Assembly (NCBI RefSeq): GCF_002002725.1
Contig: NZ_MUNW01000052.1
Span: 58,613 to 122,612, forward strand
DNA from: Sinorhizobium sp. A49
Lineage (GTDB): Bacteria; Pseudomonadota; Alphaproteobacteria; Rhizobiales; Rhizobiaceae
Length of the DNA: 64,000 nucleotides
Reading direction: 5' to 3'
Position numbers and translations under genes: made by a program. The notes beneath the pieces were generated by a model. It saw only the letters and a list, made by a program, of their open reading frames with translations. It searched no databases and had not been told where the DNA came from. Below, in pieces: positions 52,910-62,501 of this stretch; within the stretch, counting starts at the first letter, position 1; each line of letters opens with the position of its first letter.

Positions 52910-53815
52910 ATGATCGATCAGACGAGACGCGCGATCCTGGTTGCAGCAACCGCATTGGCAGCCTTCGCGCTCGTTCCGGGCACCGCTCTGGCGCAGGAAA
53001 AGTTCAAGGCCGTTACGACGTTCACGGTGATTGCCGACATGGCCAAGAACGTCGCGGGCGACGCGGCAATCGTCGAATCGATCACCAAGCCCGGTGCCGA
53101 GATCCACAATTACCAGCCGACCCCGCGCGACATCCTCAAGGCGCACGATGCCAAGCTGATCCTCTGGAACGGCCTCAACCTCGAACTCTGGTTCGAAAAG
53201 TTCTTCCAGAATTTCGATGAGGTGCCGGGCGTCGTCGTGTCCGACGGCGTCGAGCCGATGGGCATCGCCGAGGGGCCCTATAGCGGCAAGCCGAACCCGC
53301 ATGCCTGGATGTCGCCTTCGGCAGCACTGATCTATGTCGACAACATCCGCGACGCTTTCGTCAAATACGATCCCGGTAATGCCGAGACCTACAAGGCCAA
53401 TGCCGAAGCCTACAAGCAGAAGATCGAGGCGGCGATCGCCCCGATCCGCGCCGAGATCGGCAAGATCCCGGAAGACAAGCGCTGGCTGGTGTCGAGCGAA
53501 GGCGCCTTCAGCTACCTCACCCGCGACTTCGGCATGAAAGAGCTTTACCTCTGGCCGATCAATGCCGACCAGCAAGGCACGCCGCAGCAGGTCCGCAAGG
53601 TCATCGACGCGGTCCGCGCCCACAACATCCCCGTCGTCTTCTCCGAAAGCACGATTTCGCCCGACCCGGCCCAGCAGGTGGCGCGGGAAACCGGCGCAAA
53701 ATACGGCGGCGTGCTCTATGTTGATTCCCTGAGCGAAGCGGACGGTCCGGTGCCGACCTATATCGACCTCCTGCGCGTCACGTCCGAAACCATCGCGAAA
53801 GGCCTTTCGCAATGA
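52910..53815 (+). CDS. sitA: Manganese ABC transporter substrate-binding protein
   Basis: A periplasmic cluster-A (TroA/PsaA) metal-binding protein, 301 residues. A signal peptide spans about 1-29 ([14 protein letters not shown] then QEKF). The four metal ligands are H66, H131 (NPHAWMS), E197 and D272. Glutamate at the third position, with no histidine-rich loop, favours Mn(II)/Fe(II) over Zn(II). ATG 52910 follows GGGGAG. First gene of sitABCD, in front of which the Mur boxes lie; the next gene overlaps it by 4 bp. Confidence 0.94.
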   Translation: MIDQTRRAILVAATALAAFALVPGTALAQEKFKAVTTFTVIADMAKNVAGDAAIVESITKPGAEIHNYQPTPRDILKAHDAKLILWNGLNLELWFEKFFQNFDEVPGVVVSDGVEPMGIAEGPYSGKPNPHAWMSPSAALIYVDNIRDAFVKYDPGNAETYKANAEAYKQKIEAAIAPIRAEIGKIPEDKRWLVSSEGAFSYLTRDFGMKELYLWPINADQQGTPQQVRKVIDAVRAHNIPVVFSESTISPDPAQQVARETGAKYGGVLYVDSLSEADGPVPTYIDLLRVTSETIAKGLSQ

Positions 53816-54747
53816 ACCTTCAGGTGAAGACCGGTGCCCGCCCCACTGCCGGCACCGGAGATATTGGCAGCGGCATCCGCGTAACCGGCGCGACGGTGAC
53901 CTATCGCAACGGCCACCGGGCGCTGCGCGATGCCTCCTTCGAGATCCCGACCGGCACGATCACCGCCCTTGTCGGCGTCAACGGCAGCGGCAAATCGACC
54001 CTCTTCAAGGCGATCATGGGCTTTGCCCGGCTGGCCAAGGGCGAAATCTCAATCCTCGGACTTACCGTCCAGGAGGCGCTGAAGAAGAACCTCGTCGCCT
54101 ATGTGCCGCAGGCAGAAGAGGTCGACTGGAACTTTCCGGTTCTGGTCGAGGACGTGGTGATGATGGGCCGCTACGGCCACATGAACATGCTGCGCATCCC
54201 GAAGAAGGCCGACCATGAGGCCGTCGCAGCGGCCCTTGCCCGCGTCGGCATGAGCGACTTCCGCAAGCGCCAGATCGGCGAACTCTCCGGCGGCCAGAAG
54301 AAGCGCGTGTTCCTGGCGCGCGCGCTTGCCCAGGACGGTCGCGTCATCCTGCTCGACGAGCCCTTTACCGGCGTCGACGTCAAGACCGAGGACGCCATCA
54401 TCCGCCTGCTGATCGGCCTGCGCGACGAGGGCCGCGTCATGCTGGTCTCGACCCACAATCTCGGCAGCGTGCCGGAATTCTGCGACCGCACGGTTCTCCT
54501 GAAGAACACCGTTCTGGCCTATGGTCCGACGGAAACGACCTTCACCCGCGAAAACCTCGAACTCGCCTTCGGTGGTGTGCTCAGGCATTTCGTGCTCGGC
54601 GGCGACAGCCTGCATGACGACGCCGATCCACGGCAACTCTCCGTCATCACCGACGACGAGCGGCCGCTGGTGATGTACGGCGCCAAGGGCCAGATGGTGT
54701 CGCAGCCAGCCAAACCGGAGAGCGACCCGGAGGCAGCAGGCAAATGA
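53812..54747 (+). CDS. sitB: Manganese ABC transporter ATPase
   Basis: A 311-residue ATPase: Walker [10 protein letters not shown]-loop, signature [15 protein letters not shown], Walker [13 protein letters not shown], and switch histidine in VSTHNLG. About 30 N-terminal residues before the ABC domain and a 50-residue C-terminal tail ([16 protein letters not shown]) are longer than in simple metal ATPases. Start overlaps sitA by 4 bp (ATGA), and its stop overlaps sitC the same way, showing tight coupling. Confidence 0.94.
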   Translation: MNLQVKTGARPTAGTGDIGSGIRVTGATVTYRNGHRALRDASFEIPTGTITALVGVNGSGKSTLFKAIMGFARLAKGEISILGLTVQEALKKNLVAYVPQAEEVDWNFPVLVEDVVMMGRYGHMNMLRIPKKADHEAVAAALARVGMSDFRKRQIGELSGGQKKRVFLARALAQDGRVILLDEPFTGVDVKTEDAIIRLLIGLRDEGRVMLVSTHNLGSVPEFCDRTVLLKNTVLAYGPTETTFTRENLELAFGGVLRHFVLGGDSLHDDADPRQLSVITDDERPLVMYGAKGQMVSQPAKPESDPEAAGK

Positions 54748-55604
54748 TCGCCACGCTCTTCGAGCCCTTCACCTATAATTACATGGTCAACGCCATGTGG
54801 GTCAGCGCCCTGGTGGGCGCCGTCTGCGCCTTCCTGTCGTCCTATCTGATGCTGAAGGGCTGGTCGCTGATCGGCGACGCACTCTCGCACTCGATCGTCC
54901 CAGGTGTGGCCGGCGCCTATATGCTCGGCCTGCCCTTCTCGCTCGGCGCCTTCTTTTCCGGCGGACTTGCGGCCGGCGCGATGCTGTTTCTCAACCAGCG
55001 CACTCGGCTGAAGGAAGACACCATCATCGGGCTGATCTTCACCTCGTTCTTCGGCCTCGGCCTGTTCATGGTCTCGCTGTCACCGACGTCGGTCAACATC
55101 CAGACGATCGTTCTTGGCAACATCCTCGCCATCACCCCGGCCGACACCCTGCAGCTGGCGCTGATCGGCATCATTTCGCTGGTCATCCTGACGGCGAAGT
55201 GGAAGGACCTGATGGTCACCTTCTTCGACGAGAGCCACGCGCGCTCGATCGGCATACCCACGACTTTCCTCAAGGTGCTGTTCTTCACCCTGCTTTCGGC
55301 CTGCACCGTTGCCGCACTCCAGACGGTCGGGGCCTTCCTCGTCATCGCCATGGTGGTGACACCGGGTGCCACGGCCTATTTGCTCACCGACCGGTTTCCG
55401 CGGTTGATCGTCATCAGCGTCGCGATCGGCGCGCTCACCAGCTTCTTCGGCGCCTATTTCAGCTACTTCCTCGATGGGGCCACAGGCGGCATCATCATCG
55501 TGCTGCAGACGCTGATCTTCTTCGCCGCGTTCATCTTCGCTCCTAAGCACGGACTGCTGGCCGCCCGCAGGCGCAGCGCCGAAGCCCTGGAGGTCACGCC
55601 ATGA
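54744..55604 (+). CDS. sitC: Manganese ABC transporter permease 1
   Basis: An inner-membrane ABC-3 family permease of 286 residues with about eight hydrophobic helices. Typical features: [31 protein letters not shown] near the start, [22 protein letters not shown], and [21 protein letters not shown]. It pairs with SitD, to which it is related by duplication. ATGA overlaps at both ends. Confidence 0.94.
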   Translation: MIATLFEPFTYNYMVNAMWVSALVGAVCAFLSSYLMLKGWSLIGDALSHSIVPGVAGAYMLGLPFSLGAFFSGGLAAGAMLFLNQRTRLKEDTIIGLIFTSFFGLGLFMVSLSPTSVNIQTIVLGNILAITPADTLQLALIGIISLVILTAKWKDLMVTFFDESHARSIGIPTTFLKVLFFTLLSACTVAALQTVGAFLVIAMVVTPGATAYLLTDRFPRLIVISVAIGALTSFFGAYFSYFLDGATGGIIIVLQTLIFFAAFIFAPKHGLLAARRRSAEALEVTP

Positions 55605-56452
55605 TTTCGCTCGACCTTCTACTTGCCGTCTTCGAATTCGAGTTCATGCGCAACGCGCTGCTGATCTCGGTGCTGGTGGCGATCCCGACGGCCCTGCTCT
55701 CCTGCTTCCTCGTGCTCAAGGGCTGGTCGCTGATGGGCGACGCCATCTCGCATGCGGTCTTCCCCGGCGTCGTCATTTCCTACATCGTCGGCCTGCCGCT
55801 TGCGGTCGGCGCCTTTGCCGCCGGCATGTCCTGTGCGTTGCTTACCGGCTACCTCAAGGAAAACAGCCGCATCAAGCAGGACACGGTCATGGGCGTGGTG
55901 TTCTCCGGCATGTTCGGCTTCGGCCTGGTGCTCTACACCAAGATCCAGAGCGACGTGCATCTCGACCATATCCTCTTCGGCGACATGCTCGGCATCGGCT
56001 GGCCCGACATCATCGAGACCGGCCTGATCGCGCTGGTGGCGACCGTCATCCTGGCGGTGAAATGGCGGGACTTCCTGCTGCACGCCTTCGACCCCGCACA
56101 GGCCAAGGCCGTCGGCCTGCGCGTCAACTGGCTGCATTACGGGCTGCTGGCGATCCTGTCGCTGACGATCGTCGGCGCGCTGAAGGCCGTCGGCCTGATC
56201 CTCGCCATCGCCATGCTGATCGCCCCCGGGGCCATCGCGTTCCTGATCACCCGCACCATGGGCAGCATGCTGATCGTCGCCGTGCTGGTGGCAACCGTCG
56301 CCTCGTTCTCCGGCGTCTATCTCTCGTTCTTCATCGACAGCGCCCCGGCACCGACCATCGTGCTGCTGATGACCGTGATCTTCCTAGCCGCTTTTCTCTG
56401 GTCATCCTTCCGGGCGGCCCGCATCGAGGCGCAGCGGACGACGATCGAATGA
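55601..56452 (+). CDS. sitD: Manganese ABC transporter permease 2
   Basis: The second ABC-3 family permease, 283 residues, about eight helices. It repeats the SitC landmarks: LVLKGWSLMGDAISHAVFPGVVISYIVG, SRIKQDTVMGVVFSGMFGFGLVLY, and LILAIAMLIAPGAIAFLITR. It ends the operon four bases before a strong palindrome. SitC and SitD form the membrane channel for Mn(II) delivered by SitA. Confidence 0.94.
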   Translation: MISLDLLLAVFEFEFMRNALLISVLVAIPTALLSCFLVLKGWSLMGDAISHAVFPGVVISYIVGLPLAVGAFAAGMSCALLTGYLKENSRIKQDTVMGVVFSGMFGFGLVLYTKIQSDVHLDHILFGDMLGIGWPDIIETGLIALVATVILAVKWRDFLLHAFDPAQAKAVGLRVNWLHYGLLAILSLTIVGALKAVGLILAIAMLIAPGAIAFLITRTMGSMLIVAVLVATVASFSGVYLSFFIDSAPAPTIVLLMTVIFLAAFLWSSFRAARIEAQRTTIE

Positions 56453-56455
56453 CTT

Positions 56456-56486
56456 AGGGCCTCCCTTCCGCGGGAAGGGAGGCCCT
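56456..56486. terminator. Bidirectional stem-loop between sitD and atpB
   Basis: A perfect 14-bp stem (56456-56469 with 56473-56486) and three-base loop, four bases after the sitD stop and 12 before the atpB stop. No long T run. Confidence 0.7.
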
Positions 56487-56497
56487 ATACTGTCATC

Positions 56498-57250
56498 TCA
56501 GTGGCTCGGGTGCAGCGCGTCGTTGAGATACATGCAGGTTAGCATGGTGAAGATGTAGGCCTGGATGACCGACATCAGCAGTTCCAGACCCGTCAACGCC
56601 ACCGTCATCATCAGCGGCATGACAGCGCCGAGCATGCCAAGCGCGCCGAAGCCGCTGAGGCTGACGACGAAGCCCGCAAACACCTTCAAGGTGATGTGGC
56701 CGGCGAGCATGACGGCGAAAAGACGAACCGAGTGGCTGACCGGACGCGAGAGGTAGGAAACGACCTCGATCGGGATGATGATCGGCGCCAGAACCAGCGG
56801 TACGCCCGACGGCATGAACAGCCGGAGAAAGCCAAAGCCGTGCTTGATCAGGCCGTAGAGCGTCACGGTCAGGAACACGAGCAGCGCCAGCGCAAAGGTC
56901 ACTGAGATATGGCTCGTCACCGTGAAGGCATAGGGAAACATGCCGATCAGGTTGGCGACCAGGATGAACATGAACAGCGAAAACACCAGCGGGAAGAAGC
57001 GCATGCCGTGCTCGCCGGCATTTTCACGCAAGGTCTTCGACGCGAATTCATAGAGAATCTCGGCCGCCGACTGCGCCCGGTTCGGCACCAGGCCGCGCCT
57101 GCGCGTCGAAAGCATCAGGAAAAGACTGGCAATCGCCACCGTCACGACCATGAAGGCGGCCGAGTTGGTAAAGCTGATGTCGTGTCCGCCGACCTCGGCG
57201 ATGTGGAAGAGCGACTTGATCTCGAATTGTTCGATGGGTCCGGCCATCAT
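56498..57250 (-). CDS. atpB: F0F1 ATP synthase subunit a, stand-alone copy
   Basis: A 250-residue, multi-helix F0 subunit a: [12 protein letters not shown] at the start, [14 protein letters not shown] in the middle, and the end [19 protein letters not shown]. The essential arginine is R176 in [12 protein letters not shown]. Four positions later, where the family nearly always has asparagine (RLFANMLAGH; E. coli N214), this copy has V180. In Rhizobiales atpB normally sits between atpI and atpE; here neither is adjacent (the minus-strand neighbours are an APH-fold gene upstream and the convergent sitD downstream). Two ATGs (57250, 57247) are possible. Either a paralogue with altered function or a displaced main copy. 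Confidence 0.88.
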   Translation of the reverse strand: MMAGPIEQFEIKSLFHIAEVGGHDISFTNSAAFMVVTVAIASLFLMLSTRRRGLVPNRAQSAAEILYEFASKTLRENAGEHGMRFFPLVFSLFMFILVANLIGMFPYAFTVTSHISVTFALALLVFLTVTLYGLIKHGFGFLRLFMPSGVPLVLAPIIIPIEVVSYLSRPVSHSVRLFAVMLAGHITLKVFAGFVVSLSGFGALGMLGAVMPLMMTVALTGLELLMSVIQAYIFTMLTCMYLNDALHPSH

Positions 57251-57600
57251 GAACCTCGTGCGTTGGCAACGGAGCAACCACGGCGCGCCGGCGGCGGCCG
57301 CGGGCGCATCAATCTGTTTGGGAAGCGGGCGAAAGCCGATCTTTCGACGGGACACGATTGCGCCCGAAGCAAAGGTTCAGCTCGTTTAGGTAGGAAAAGC
57401 GCACGCGGGCGTGCCGCAGGCCAGGATGCTGCATGATGCGATCGACTCCATTATCTCAAACCGAGATAGTGGGGCCGTCCCCAGGCGAAGCATCGACGCG
57501 GGTCGTCCCGCGTGCGCCTGACCTAGAGGCAATTTCCGGCAAGGTCAAGCCGAACAAACCCTGAGATAGAGCGGGATCGAATGGTTCGGTCGACCGAGGC
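57251..57600. other. 350-bp region upstream of the stand-alone atpB
   Basis: Lies between the atpB start and the end of the APH-fold gene, both minus strand. It contains an inverted repeat TATCTC/GAGATA near 57455-57471 and a stem ACGCGGG/CCCGCGT at 57496-57513, which may end the APH-fold transcript. No atpI-like gene is present. Confidence 0.5.
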
Positions 57601-58506
57601 TCAGCCAAATTCCCGGTGGTCGGCCAGCACCTCTTCGATCACGCGCCGGCTTTTTTCCGCCTCGGCTGAATTCGTGCCGGGAAGACCGGCATAGACGATC
57701 AACGCCTTCCACAAAGTCCAGCCGCGACCGCGCGCCCAGGTGCCGGCATCGAGCGCGACGCCGGCGCGAAACGCCTCTCGGCTCGTCCCATGAAAAAGCG
57801 TCCAGGCGATGGCGAGATCGCAGGCGGGATCGCCAATGCCCGACGTGCCGAAATCGATCACGGCGCTCAACCGGCCGTCTTCCACCAGCAAATTGCCCCA
57901 GTTGATATCGCCATGGAACCAGACAGGCGCGTCCGTCCAGCGTGCCGAAAGTGCTGCCTCCCAGACATCACGCGCAGCATCCGTGTCGATCCGCCCCTGG
58001 AGTGCTGCGAGCGCACGGCGGGTCTCCGCGTCGTAGTGGGCGGGCGCACCGCCGCGAAAGAAATTGTGCGCACCCGGCAGCGGCCCGCCGCTCGCATCCA
58101 CCTGCCGCAAGGCGACGAGAAAACGGGCAAGGTCCTGCGCAAAGACAGTAAGGTCGCCGATTCGACCATCGGTTGCCGCCTCGCCCGGCAGCCAGCGATA
58201 GACCGACCATGGCCATGGATAGCCCTCGCCGGGCACGCCTTTTGCCAAGGGCGCCGGGATCGGCAGCGGCAGATGCGGCGCCAGCCTCGGCAGCCAGAAC
58301 TGCTCCTTTTCCACCTGCAGCGCATAGGATGCGGCACTCGGCAGGCGCACGGTCATGTCCCGCCCGAGGTGAAAGGTCCGGTTGTCCCAGCCGCCCGGCA
58401 TCAACGGCCTGACGTCGAGCCCCGCCCATTGCGGGAACTGCGCGGCGATCAGGCGCCGGACGAGAGCCGCATCAATGGTGGAAACGATCGTCGATTGGTC
58501 GGACAT
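57601..58506 (-). CDS. APH-fold small-molecule kinase
   Basis: A 301-residue kinase-like protein: PGGWDNRTFHLGRDMTVRLPS at the start, the catalytic motif WFHGDINWGNLLVEDG, and VIDFGTSGIGDPACDLAIAW with the metal aspartate. This motif pattern is that of broad APH/choline-kinase relatives found widely in soil bacteria, distinct from the APH(3')-II-like gene at 21578. The ribosome site is weak. It does not cluster clearly with a pathway. Phosphorylation of an aminoglycoside, macrolide or an endogenous alcohol is possible; drug resistance should not be assumed. Confidence 0.83.
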   Translation of the reverse strand: MSDQSTIVSTIDAALVRRLIAAQFPQWAGLDVRPLMPGGWDNRTFHLGRDMTVRLPSAASYALQVEKEQFWLPRLAPHLPLPIPAPLAKGVPGEGYPWPWSVYRWLPGEAATDGRIGDLTVFAQDLARFLVALRQVDASGGPLPGAHNFFRGGAPAHYDAETRRALAALQGRIDTDAARDVWEAALSARWTDAPVWFHGDINWGNLLVEDGRLSAVIDFGTSGIGDPACDLAIAWTLFHGTSREAFRAGVALDAGTWARGRGWTLWKALIVYAGLPGTNSAEAEKSRRVIEEVLADHREFG

Positions 58507-58598
58507 AGTGGAACAAACGCCTCGCGCCAGAACTCGGACGCCTGTTTTAGCCGAGCGTCGTCTGTTCGCAACGTTTGCGCTCGGGGCAGCAATCCGAG

Positions 58599-59723
58599 CT
58601 ATCCGATGCGTGTCGCCTTCAGCCTGTCTTCATCGAGCACGACACCGAGCCCCGGCGCGTCGCCAAGCTCTAGCCAGCCGCCGGCGTGCCTGAGCGGCGC
58701 CGTCATCGGGAAATCGCGGCGCATCTCGCTCCATTCGGGATTGTCGTAGGGATATTCCAGCCACGGCGCGTCGCCGACACCGGCCGTCAGGTGGGCATTG
58801 GCAAGCACGCCGATGCCGTTGGTCCAGGAATGCGGCGTCATCATCACGCCCGCCTCGCGCGCCTGGAAGGCGAGACGCCGGCAACCGGTGATGCCGCCGA
58901 CCAGCGCCACGTCGGGCTGGATCACGTCGAAGGCACGGTCCTCGATGATATCTCGAAACTCGTAGAGCTCGCGGGTCATTTCGCCGCCGGCGATGCGCAG
59001 CGACGTCGCGTCCGACAGCCGTCGCATGCCCTTGCGATCCGAGCGGTGCAGCGGCTCCTCCATCCAGTAGATGCCGAGCCGCTCCAGTTCGCGCGCCACT
59101 GTCAGCGCATCCTTGAAGGTCCAGGAGAGCGTCGTGTCCCAGGGCATGCGCCAACCCTGGTTGCAGTCGACCATCAGGTCCAGCCGGTCGCCGACGCGGG
59201 CGCGGATCGCCTCCAGCGCCCGCACATCGTCACGCCAGGTGCCGCGGCCGCCGGCCGACGACGAGAAGCGTACTTTCATTGCCGGAAAGCCTTCATCGAC
59301 ATAACTTTCCGCCTGCGCCGCCATGGCGCCGGGGTCGCGCAACACACCCGAGGAGGCATAAAGGCGGACACGATCCGACCGGCCGCCGAGCAGCCGCCAG
59401 ACCGGCTCGCCGGTGATCTTGCCGGAGAGGTCCCACAGCGCCAAGTCCATCGGCCAGCAGCGGCCATAATGGAAGTTGATGTGCGAGAGCACCTCGTAAT
59501 GGCGCTCGAGCTGGCGTGGATCCTCACCGATGAACAGGTCCTCGTGCCCCTCGAAACCCTTCATCAGGTCTCCGGAGCCGATACCCTCCCGGCCCACGTC
59601 GTCCCTGACGCGCACGATGGTGGCGTCGAACTGACGGCGCGGCCGGCCGTCCCAGCTCGCCTTGAACGGCGGGTCGAGCGGCAGGCGATGGTGGCTGATC
59701 TCGATGGAAACGATCTTGCTCAT
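58599..59723 (-). CDS. Mandelate racemase/muconate lactonizing enzyme family protein, probable acid-sugar dehydratase
   Basis: An enolase-superfamily enzyme of 374 residues. The three Mg ligands are visible: D186 (VDCNQ), E222 (WMEEPL) and E248 (IAGGEM). Catalytic candidates are K150-x-R152 (AMKVRFS) on one face, and the D271/H298 dyad (QPDVALVGG and MTPHSW) on the other. That dyad marks the mandelate-racemase subgroup, many of which dehydrate aldonic or uronic acids. GGGGGAGG lies before the ATG. An aldehyde dehydrogenase and an alcohol dehydrogenase sit directly upstream on the same strand, so a short catabolic route is likely. Substrate unknown. Confidence 0.88.
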   Translation of the reverse strand: MSKIVSIEISHHRLPLDPPFKASWDGRPRRQFDATIVRVRDDVGREGIGSGDLMKGFEGHEDLFIGEDPRQLERHYEVLSHINFHYGRCWPMDLALWDLSGKITGEPVWRLLGGRSDRVRLYASSGVLRDPGAMAAQAESYVDEGFPAMKVRFSSSAGGRGTWRDDVRALEAIRARVGDRLDLMVDCNQGWRMPWDTTLSWTFKDALTVARELERLGIYWMEEPLHRSDRKGMRRLSDATSLRIAGGEMTRELYEFRDIIEDRAFDVIQPDVALVGGITGCRRLAFQAREAGVMMTPHSWTNGIGVLANAHLTAGVGDAPWLEYPYDNPEWSEMRRDFPMTAPLRHAGGWLELGDAPGLGVVLDEDRLKATRIG

Positions 59724-59741
59724 GGTCCCTCCCCCAAAGGC

Positions 59742-61241
59742 TCAGCCGAACTGCTGCCAGATGGTCTTGTAGTCGCAATACTTGTCGATCGCATGCACCG
59801 AGCGGTCGCGGCCGAAGCCGGACTGCTTGAAGCCGCCGAAGGGCGTGGCGAAGTTCGACATGTCGTAGGTGTTGATCCAGACCGTGCCGGCATGGATCGC
59901 CTCGGAAAACCGGTGCGCCCGGTCCATGTCTTTCGTGAAGACGGCGCCGGCCAGCCCGTAGATCGTATCGTTGGCGATCCGCAACGCCTCCTCCTCCGTA
60001 TCGAAGGCGATGGCGGCCAACACCGGGCCGAAGATTTCCTGGCGCGCCAGGCTCATGTCGTTGGTCATGTCGACGAACACGCCGGGTGAAACGTAAAAGC
60101 CGCCGGTCTCGGTCATCACCCGCTCGGCCCCGAAGGCGCGGCGCGCGCCTTCCTTCTCGCCGGCCGCGATCAGCGCCAGCACCTTGTCCATATGCGCTTC
60201 TTCGATCAGCGCTCCGATCTGGGTTGCCGGCTCGAGCGGGTGCCCGAGCGCGATGTCGCTCTTCGTCACCGCCTCGATCTTTGCAATCAGTACATCCCGG
60301 ACCGAGCGCTGCACGATCAACCGGGTCGAGGCATGGCAGGTCTCGCCGGAATTGTAGAAGCAGCCCCAGGCAACAGCCGAAGCCGCGGCATCAAGATCGG
60401 CATCCTCGAAGACAACCAGCGGCGACTTGCCGCCAAGCTCCAGCGCCACCCGCTTGACGTTCGATTGCGCCGCATAGCCCATGATCAGCTTCCCGACCTC
60501 GGTCGAGCCGGTAAAGGCGATCATGTCGACATCCATATGCAGCGCCAGCGGTTTTCCGGTCTCCTCGCCGTAGCCGGTCACGACGTTGAAGACACCGGCT
60601 GGTAAGCCAGCTTCGACGGCAAGGCTTGCAAGGCGAATGGCGGTCAGCGAGGATTGCTCGGCCGGTTTCAGCACCACGGAATTGCCGGCCGCAATTGCCG
60701 GCCCGAGCTTCCAGGCATCGATGATCATCGGGTAGTTCCAGGGCGTGATCACGCCGATGACGCCGAGCGGCACCTTGCGCACCAGCGCCCGGGCATTCGG
60801 CCCGGTCGGTGCGATCTCGTCATAGAGCTTGTCGATCATCTCGCCATAGAACTGGATGCCGTCAGCGCAGAGCCGGACGTCGACATTGAGCGACGCCATG
60901 ATCGGCTTGCCGACATCAAGCGTCTCCAGCATGGCGAGCTCCTCGCCATGGGTGCGGATGAGATCGGCCCATTTGAGCATGATCTTCTTTTTTTCGAGCG
61001 GCTCTTTCTTACGCCAGACGCCGCTTTCGAACGCGGTCCGCGCGCTCTTGACCGCCGCATCGATATCGGCGGCACGACCGCGCGAGACTGTAGGGCCCGG
61101 CTTACCGTCCATCGGCCGGGGGCGGGTGAACGTTTCGCCGGTGGCCGCGGCGCGATGCTCCCCGTCGATGAAATGTCGACCCTCCGGTTCTAACGCCGTC
61201 AGCACCTCTTCCCAATAGTCTCGCGTATAGGCCTTGCTCAT
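59742..61241 (-). CDS. Aldehyde dehydrogenase (NAD-dependent, ALDH superfamily)
   Basis: A 499-residue ALDH. Seen: the NAD site TPWNYPMIIDAWKLGPAIAAGN, FTGSTEVGK, the general base E268 in ELGGKSP, and the nucleophile C302 in GETCHAST; both have standard ALDH numbering. The C-terminus has WINTYDMSNFATPFGGFKQSGFGRD, as in gamma-aminobutyraldehyde/betaine-type enzymes. ATG 61241 has GAAGGG nine bases upstream; the open frame beyond it overlaps the next gene. It follows the alcohol dehydrogenase gene by 17 bp, which suggests alcohol to aldehyde to acid in sequence. Confidence 0.92.
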   Translation of the reverse strand: MSKAYTRDYWEEVLTALEPEGRHFIDGEHRAAATGETFTRPRPMDGKPGPTVSRGRAADIDAAVKSARTAFESGVWRKKEPLEKKKIMLKWADLIRTHGEELAMLETLDVGKPIMASLNVDVRLCADGIQFYGEMIDKLYDEIAPTGPNARALVRKVPLGVIGVITPWNYPMIIDAWKLGPAIAAGNSVVLKPAEQSSLTAIRLASLAVEAGLPAGVFNVVTGYGEETGKPLALHMDVDMIAFTGSTEVGKLIMGYAAQSNVKRVALELGGKSPLVVFEDADLDAAASAVAWGCFYNSGETCHASTRLIVQRSVRDVLIAKIEAVTKSDIALGHPLEPATQIGALIEEAHMDKVLALIAAGEKEGARRAFGAERVMTETGGFYVSPGVFVDMTNDMSLARQEIFGPVLAAIAFDTEEEALRIANDTIYGLAGAVFTKDMDRAHRFSEAIHAGTVWINTYDMSNFATPFGGFKQSGFGRDRSVHAIDKYCDYKTIWQQFG

Positions 61242-61258
61242 CTCGTGTCGCCCTTCGC

Positions 61259-62401
61259 TCACAATGTCTTTGGCAGAGCCATGATGCTGGCTGCACAACG
61301 GTCGATATCGGCATCGTCGATCGGGCGGATCGTCGAGCGCCGCATCGGCTGGTTTTCTGGCGCCCTCATTTCCGCCGCCAGATCCGCGGAGCCAAACGCC
61401 CCGAACGCCGCAGGAAGTGCCCTGACAAGGCCACAGCGATCCATCAGGCGCGAAACGAAGTCCGGCAGGCCGCTGGCACGTCGCAAGCCACACGCTCTCG
61501 CAGCGGCGTTGAGGTCCGCCGTATCGGCATCGACGAGCCAGCCGAGCGTCGCCTCGAAACCGAGCGCGGTGGCAAGCCCGTGATGGACCGGCGCCAGTCC
61601 CGCGAGCGCATGGCTGATATTGTGGGCGACGGCCGTGCCGCAATTGTCGATGGCGATGCCGGCATAGCAGGAGCCGAGCAACACATCGGCGCGGGCTTGC
61701 AGATTGCCGGGATCGCGGACCGCCGTTTCCAGCGACGCCGTCAACAGGCGCAAGGCCTCATGCGCGTAGAACTGCGCGCCGCGATGGGTGTTGCGGTTGG
61801 TCGCCGCCTCGAAGGCGTGAATGAAGGCATCGAGGCCGCACCAGGCGGTCAGATGCGCCGGCAACGTCGTCGTCAGGATAGGATCGAGCAACACCAGATC
61901 AGCCTTGGTTTCCGCCCCCCAGATCCAGAGCTTCTTGCCCTCGGGCCCGGCAAAGATGTTGGTCGCCGACGTCTCGGAACCGGTTCCCGCCGTCGTCGGC
62001 ATCATGATTTTCTTCAAGGGTGTCTTCGGCAGCGGATTGGCGGCAAGCGCATAGTGCATCGGGTCCGCGCCGGAGGCCGCACAGCAGGCGGCGATCTTGG
62101 CAATATCCAGCGCCGAACCGCCACCGACGCCGATCACGAGATCCGAACCCGTGGCCGCAACGCTCGCTGCACGGACATGCGCCAGCTTGGGCTCGCCGGC
62201 AAACTCGGAAAAGACACGCGCGGTGACGCCCTCTTGGGCGAGGTTGTCGGCGATCCGGCCTGCGAGACCGGTCTGGGCGAGAAAGCCGTCGATGACGAGG
62301 GTCGCGGTGGCGGCTCCCTGTGCTTTCGCGGCAGCACCAATGGTCGTATGGATATTGTCTGCCAGCCGGATTTCGGGAATGAAGGAAGTGGAAAAGGCCA
62401 A
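61259..62401 (-). CDS. Iron-containing alcohol dehydrogenase
   Basis: A group-III (Fe-type) alcohol dehydrogenase, 380 residues. The NAD motif GVGGGSALDIAK is near 91-102, and MPTTAGTGSETSATN follows. Metal ligands are expected in the segments LDAFIHAFEAATN, NISHALAG and VHHGLATA; all have the needed aspartate and histidines. The start is TTG 62401, with GGAAG six bases upstream; no ATG gives a family-like N-terminus. First gene of the minus-strand unit and divergent from a LysR gene 100 bp away, its probable regulator. Confidence 0.9.
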   Translation of the reverse strand: MAFSTSFIPEIRLADNIHTTIGAAAKAQGAATATLVIDGFLAQTGLAGRIADNLAQEGVTARVFSEFAGEPKLAHVRAASVAATGSDLVIGVGGGSALDIAKIAACCAASGADPMHYALAANPLPKTPLKKIMMPTTAGTGSETSATNIFAGPEGKKLWIWGAETKADLVLLDPILTTTLPAHLTAWCGLDAFIHAFEAATNRNTHRGAQFYAHEALRLLTASLETAVRDPGNLQARADVLLGSCYAGIAIDNCGTAVAHNISHALAGLAPVHHGLATALGFEATLGWLVDADTADLNAAARACGLRRASGLPDFVSRLMDRCGLVRALPAAFGAFGSADLAAEMRAPENQPMRRSTIRPIDDADIDRCAASIMALPKTL

Positions 62402-62501
62402 AATCGTCTTCCTGTCGCCGCGGGATGATCGCTTTACCCTGCATCACAATCTGATATTTTCAAATCCACGCAATTTTCGGCCTTTTTGATAACCTGAGAT
62501 C

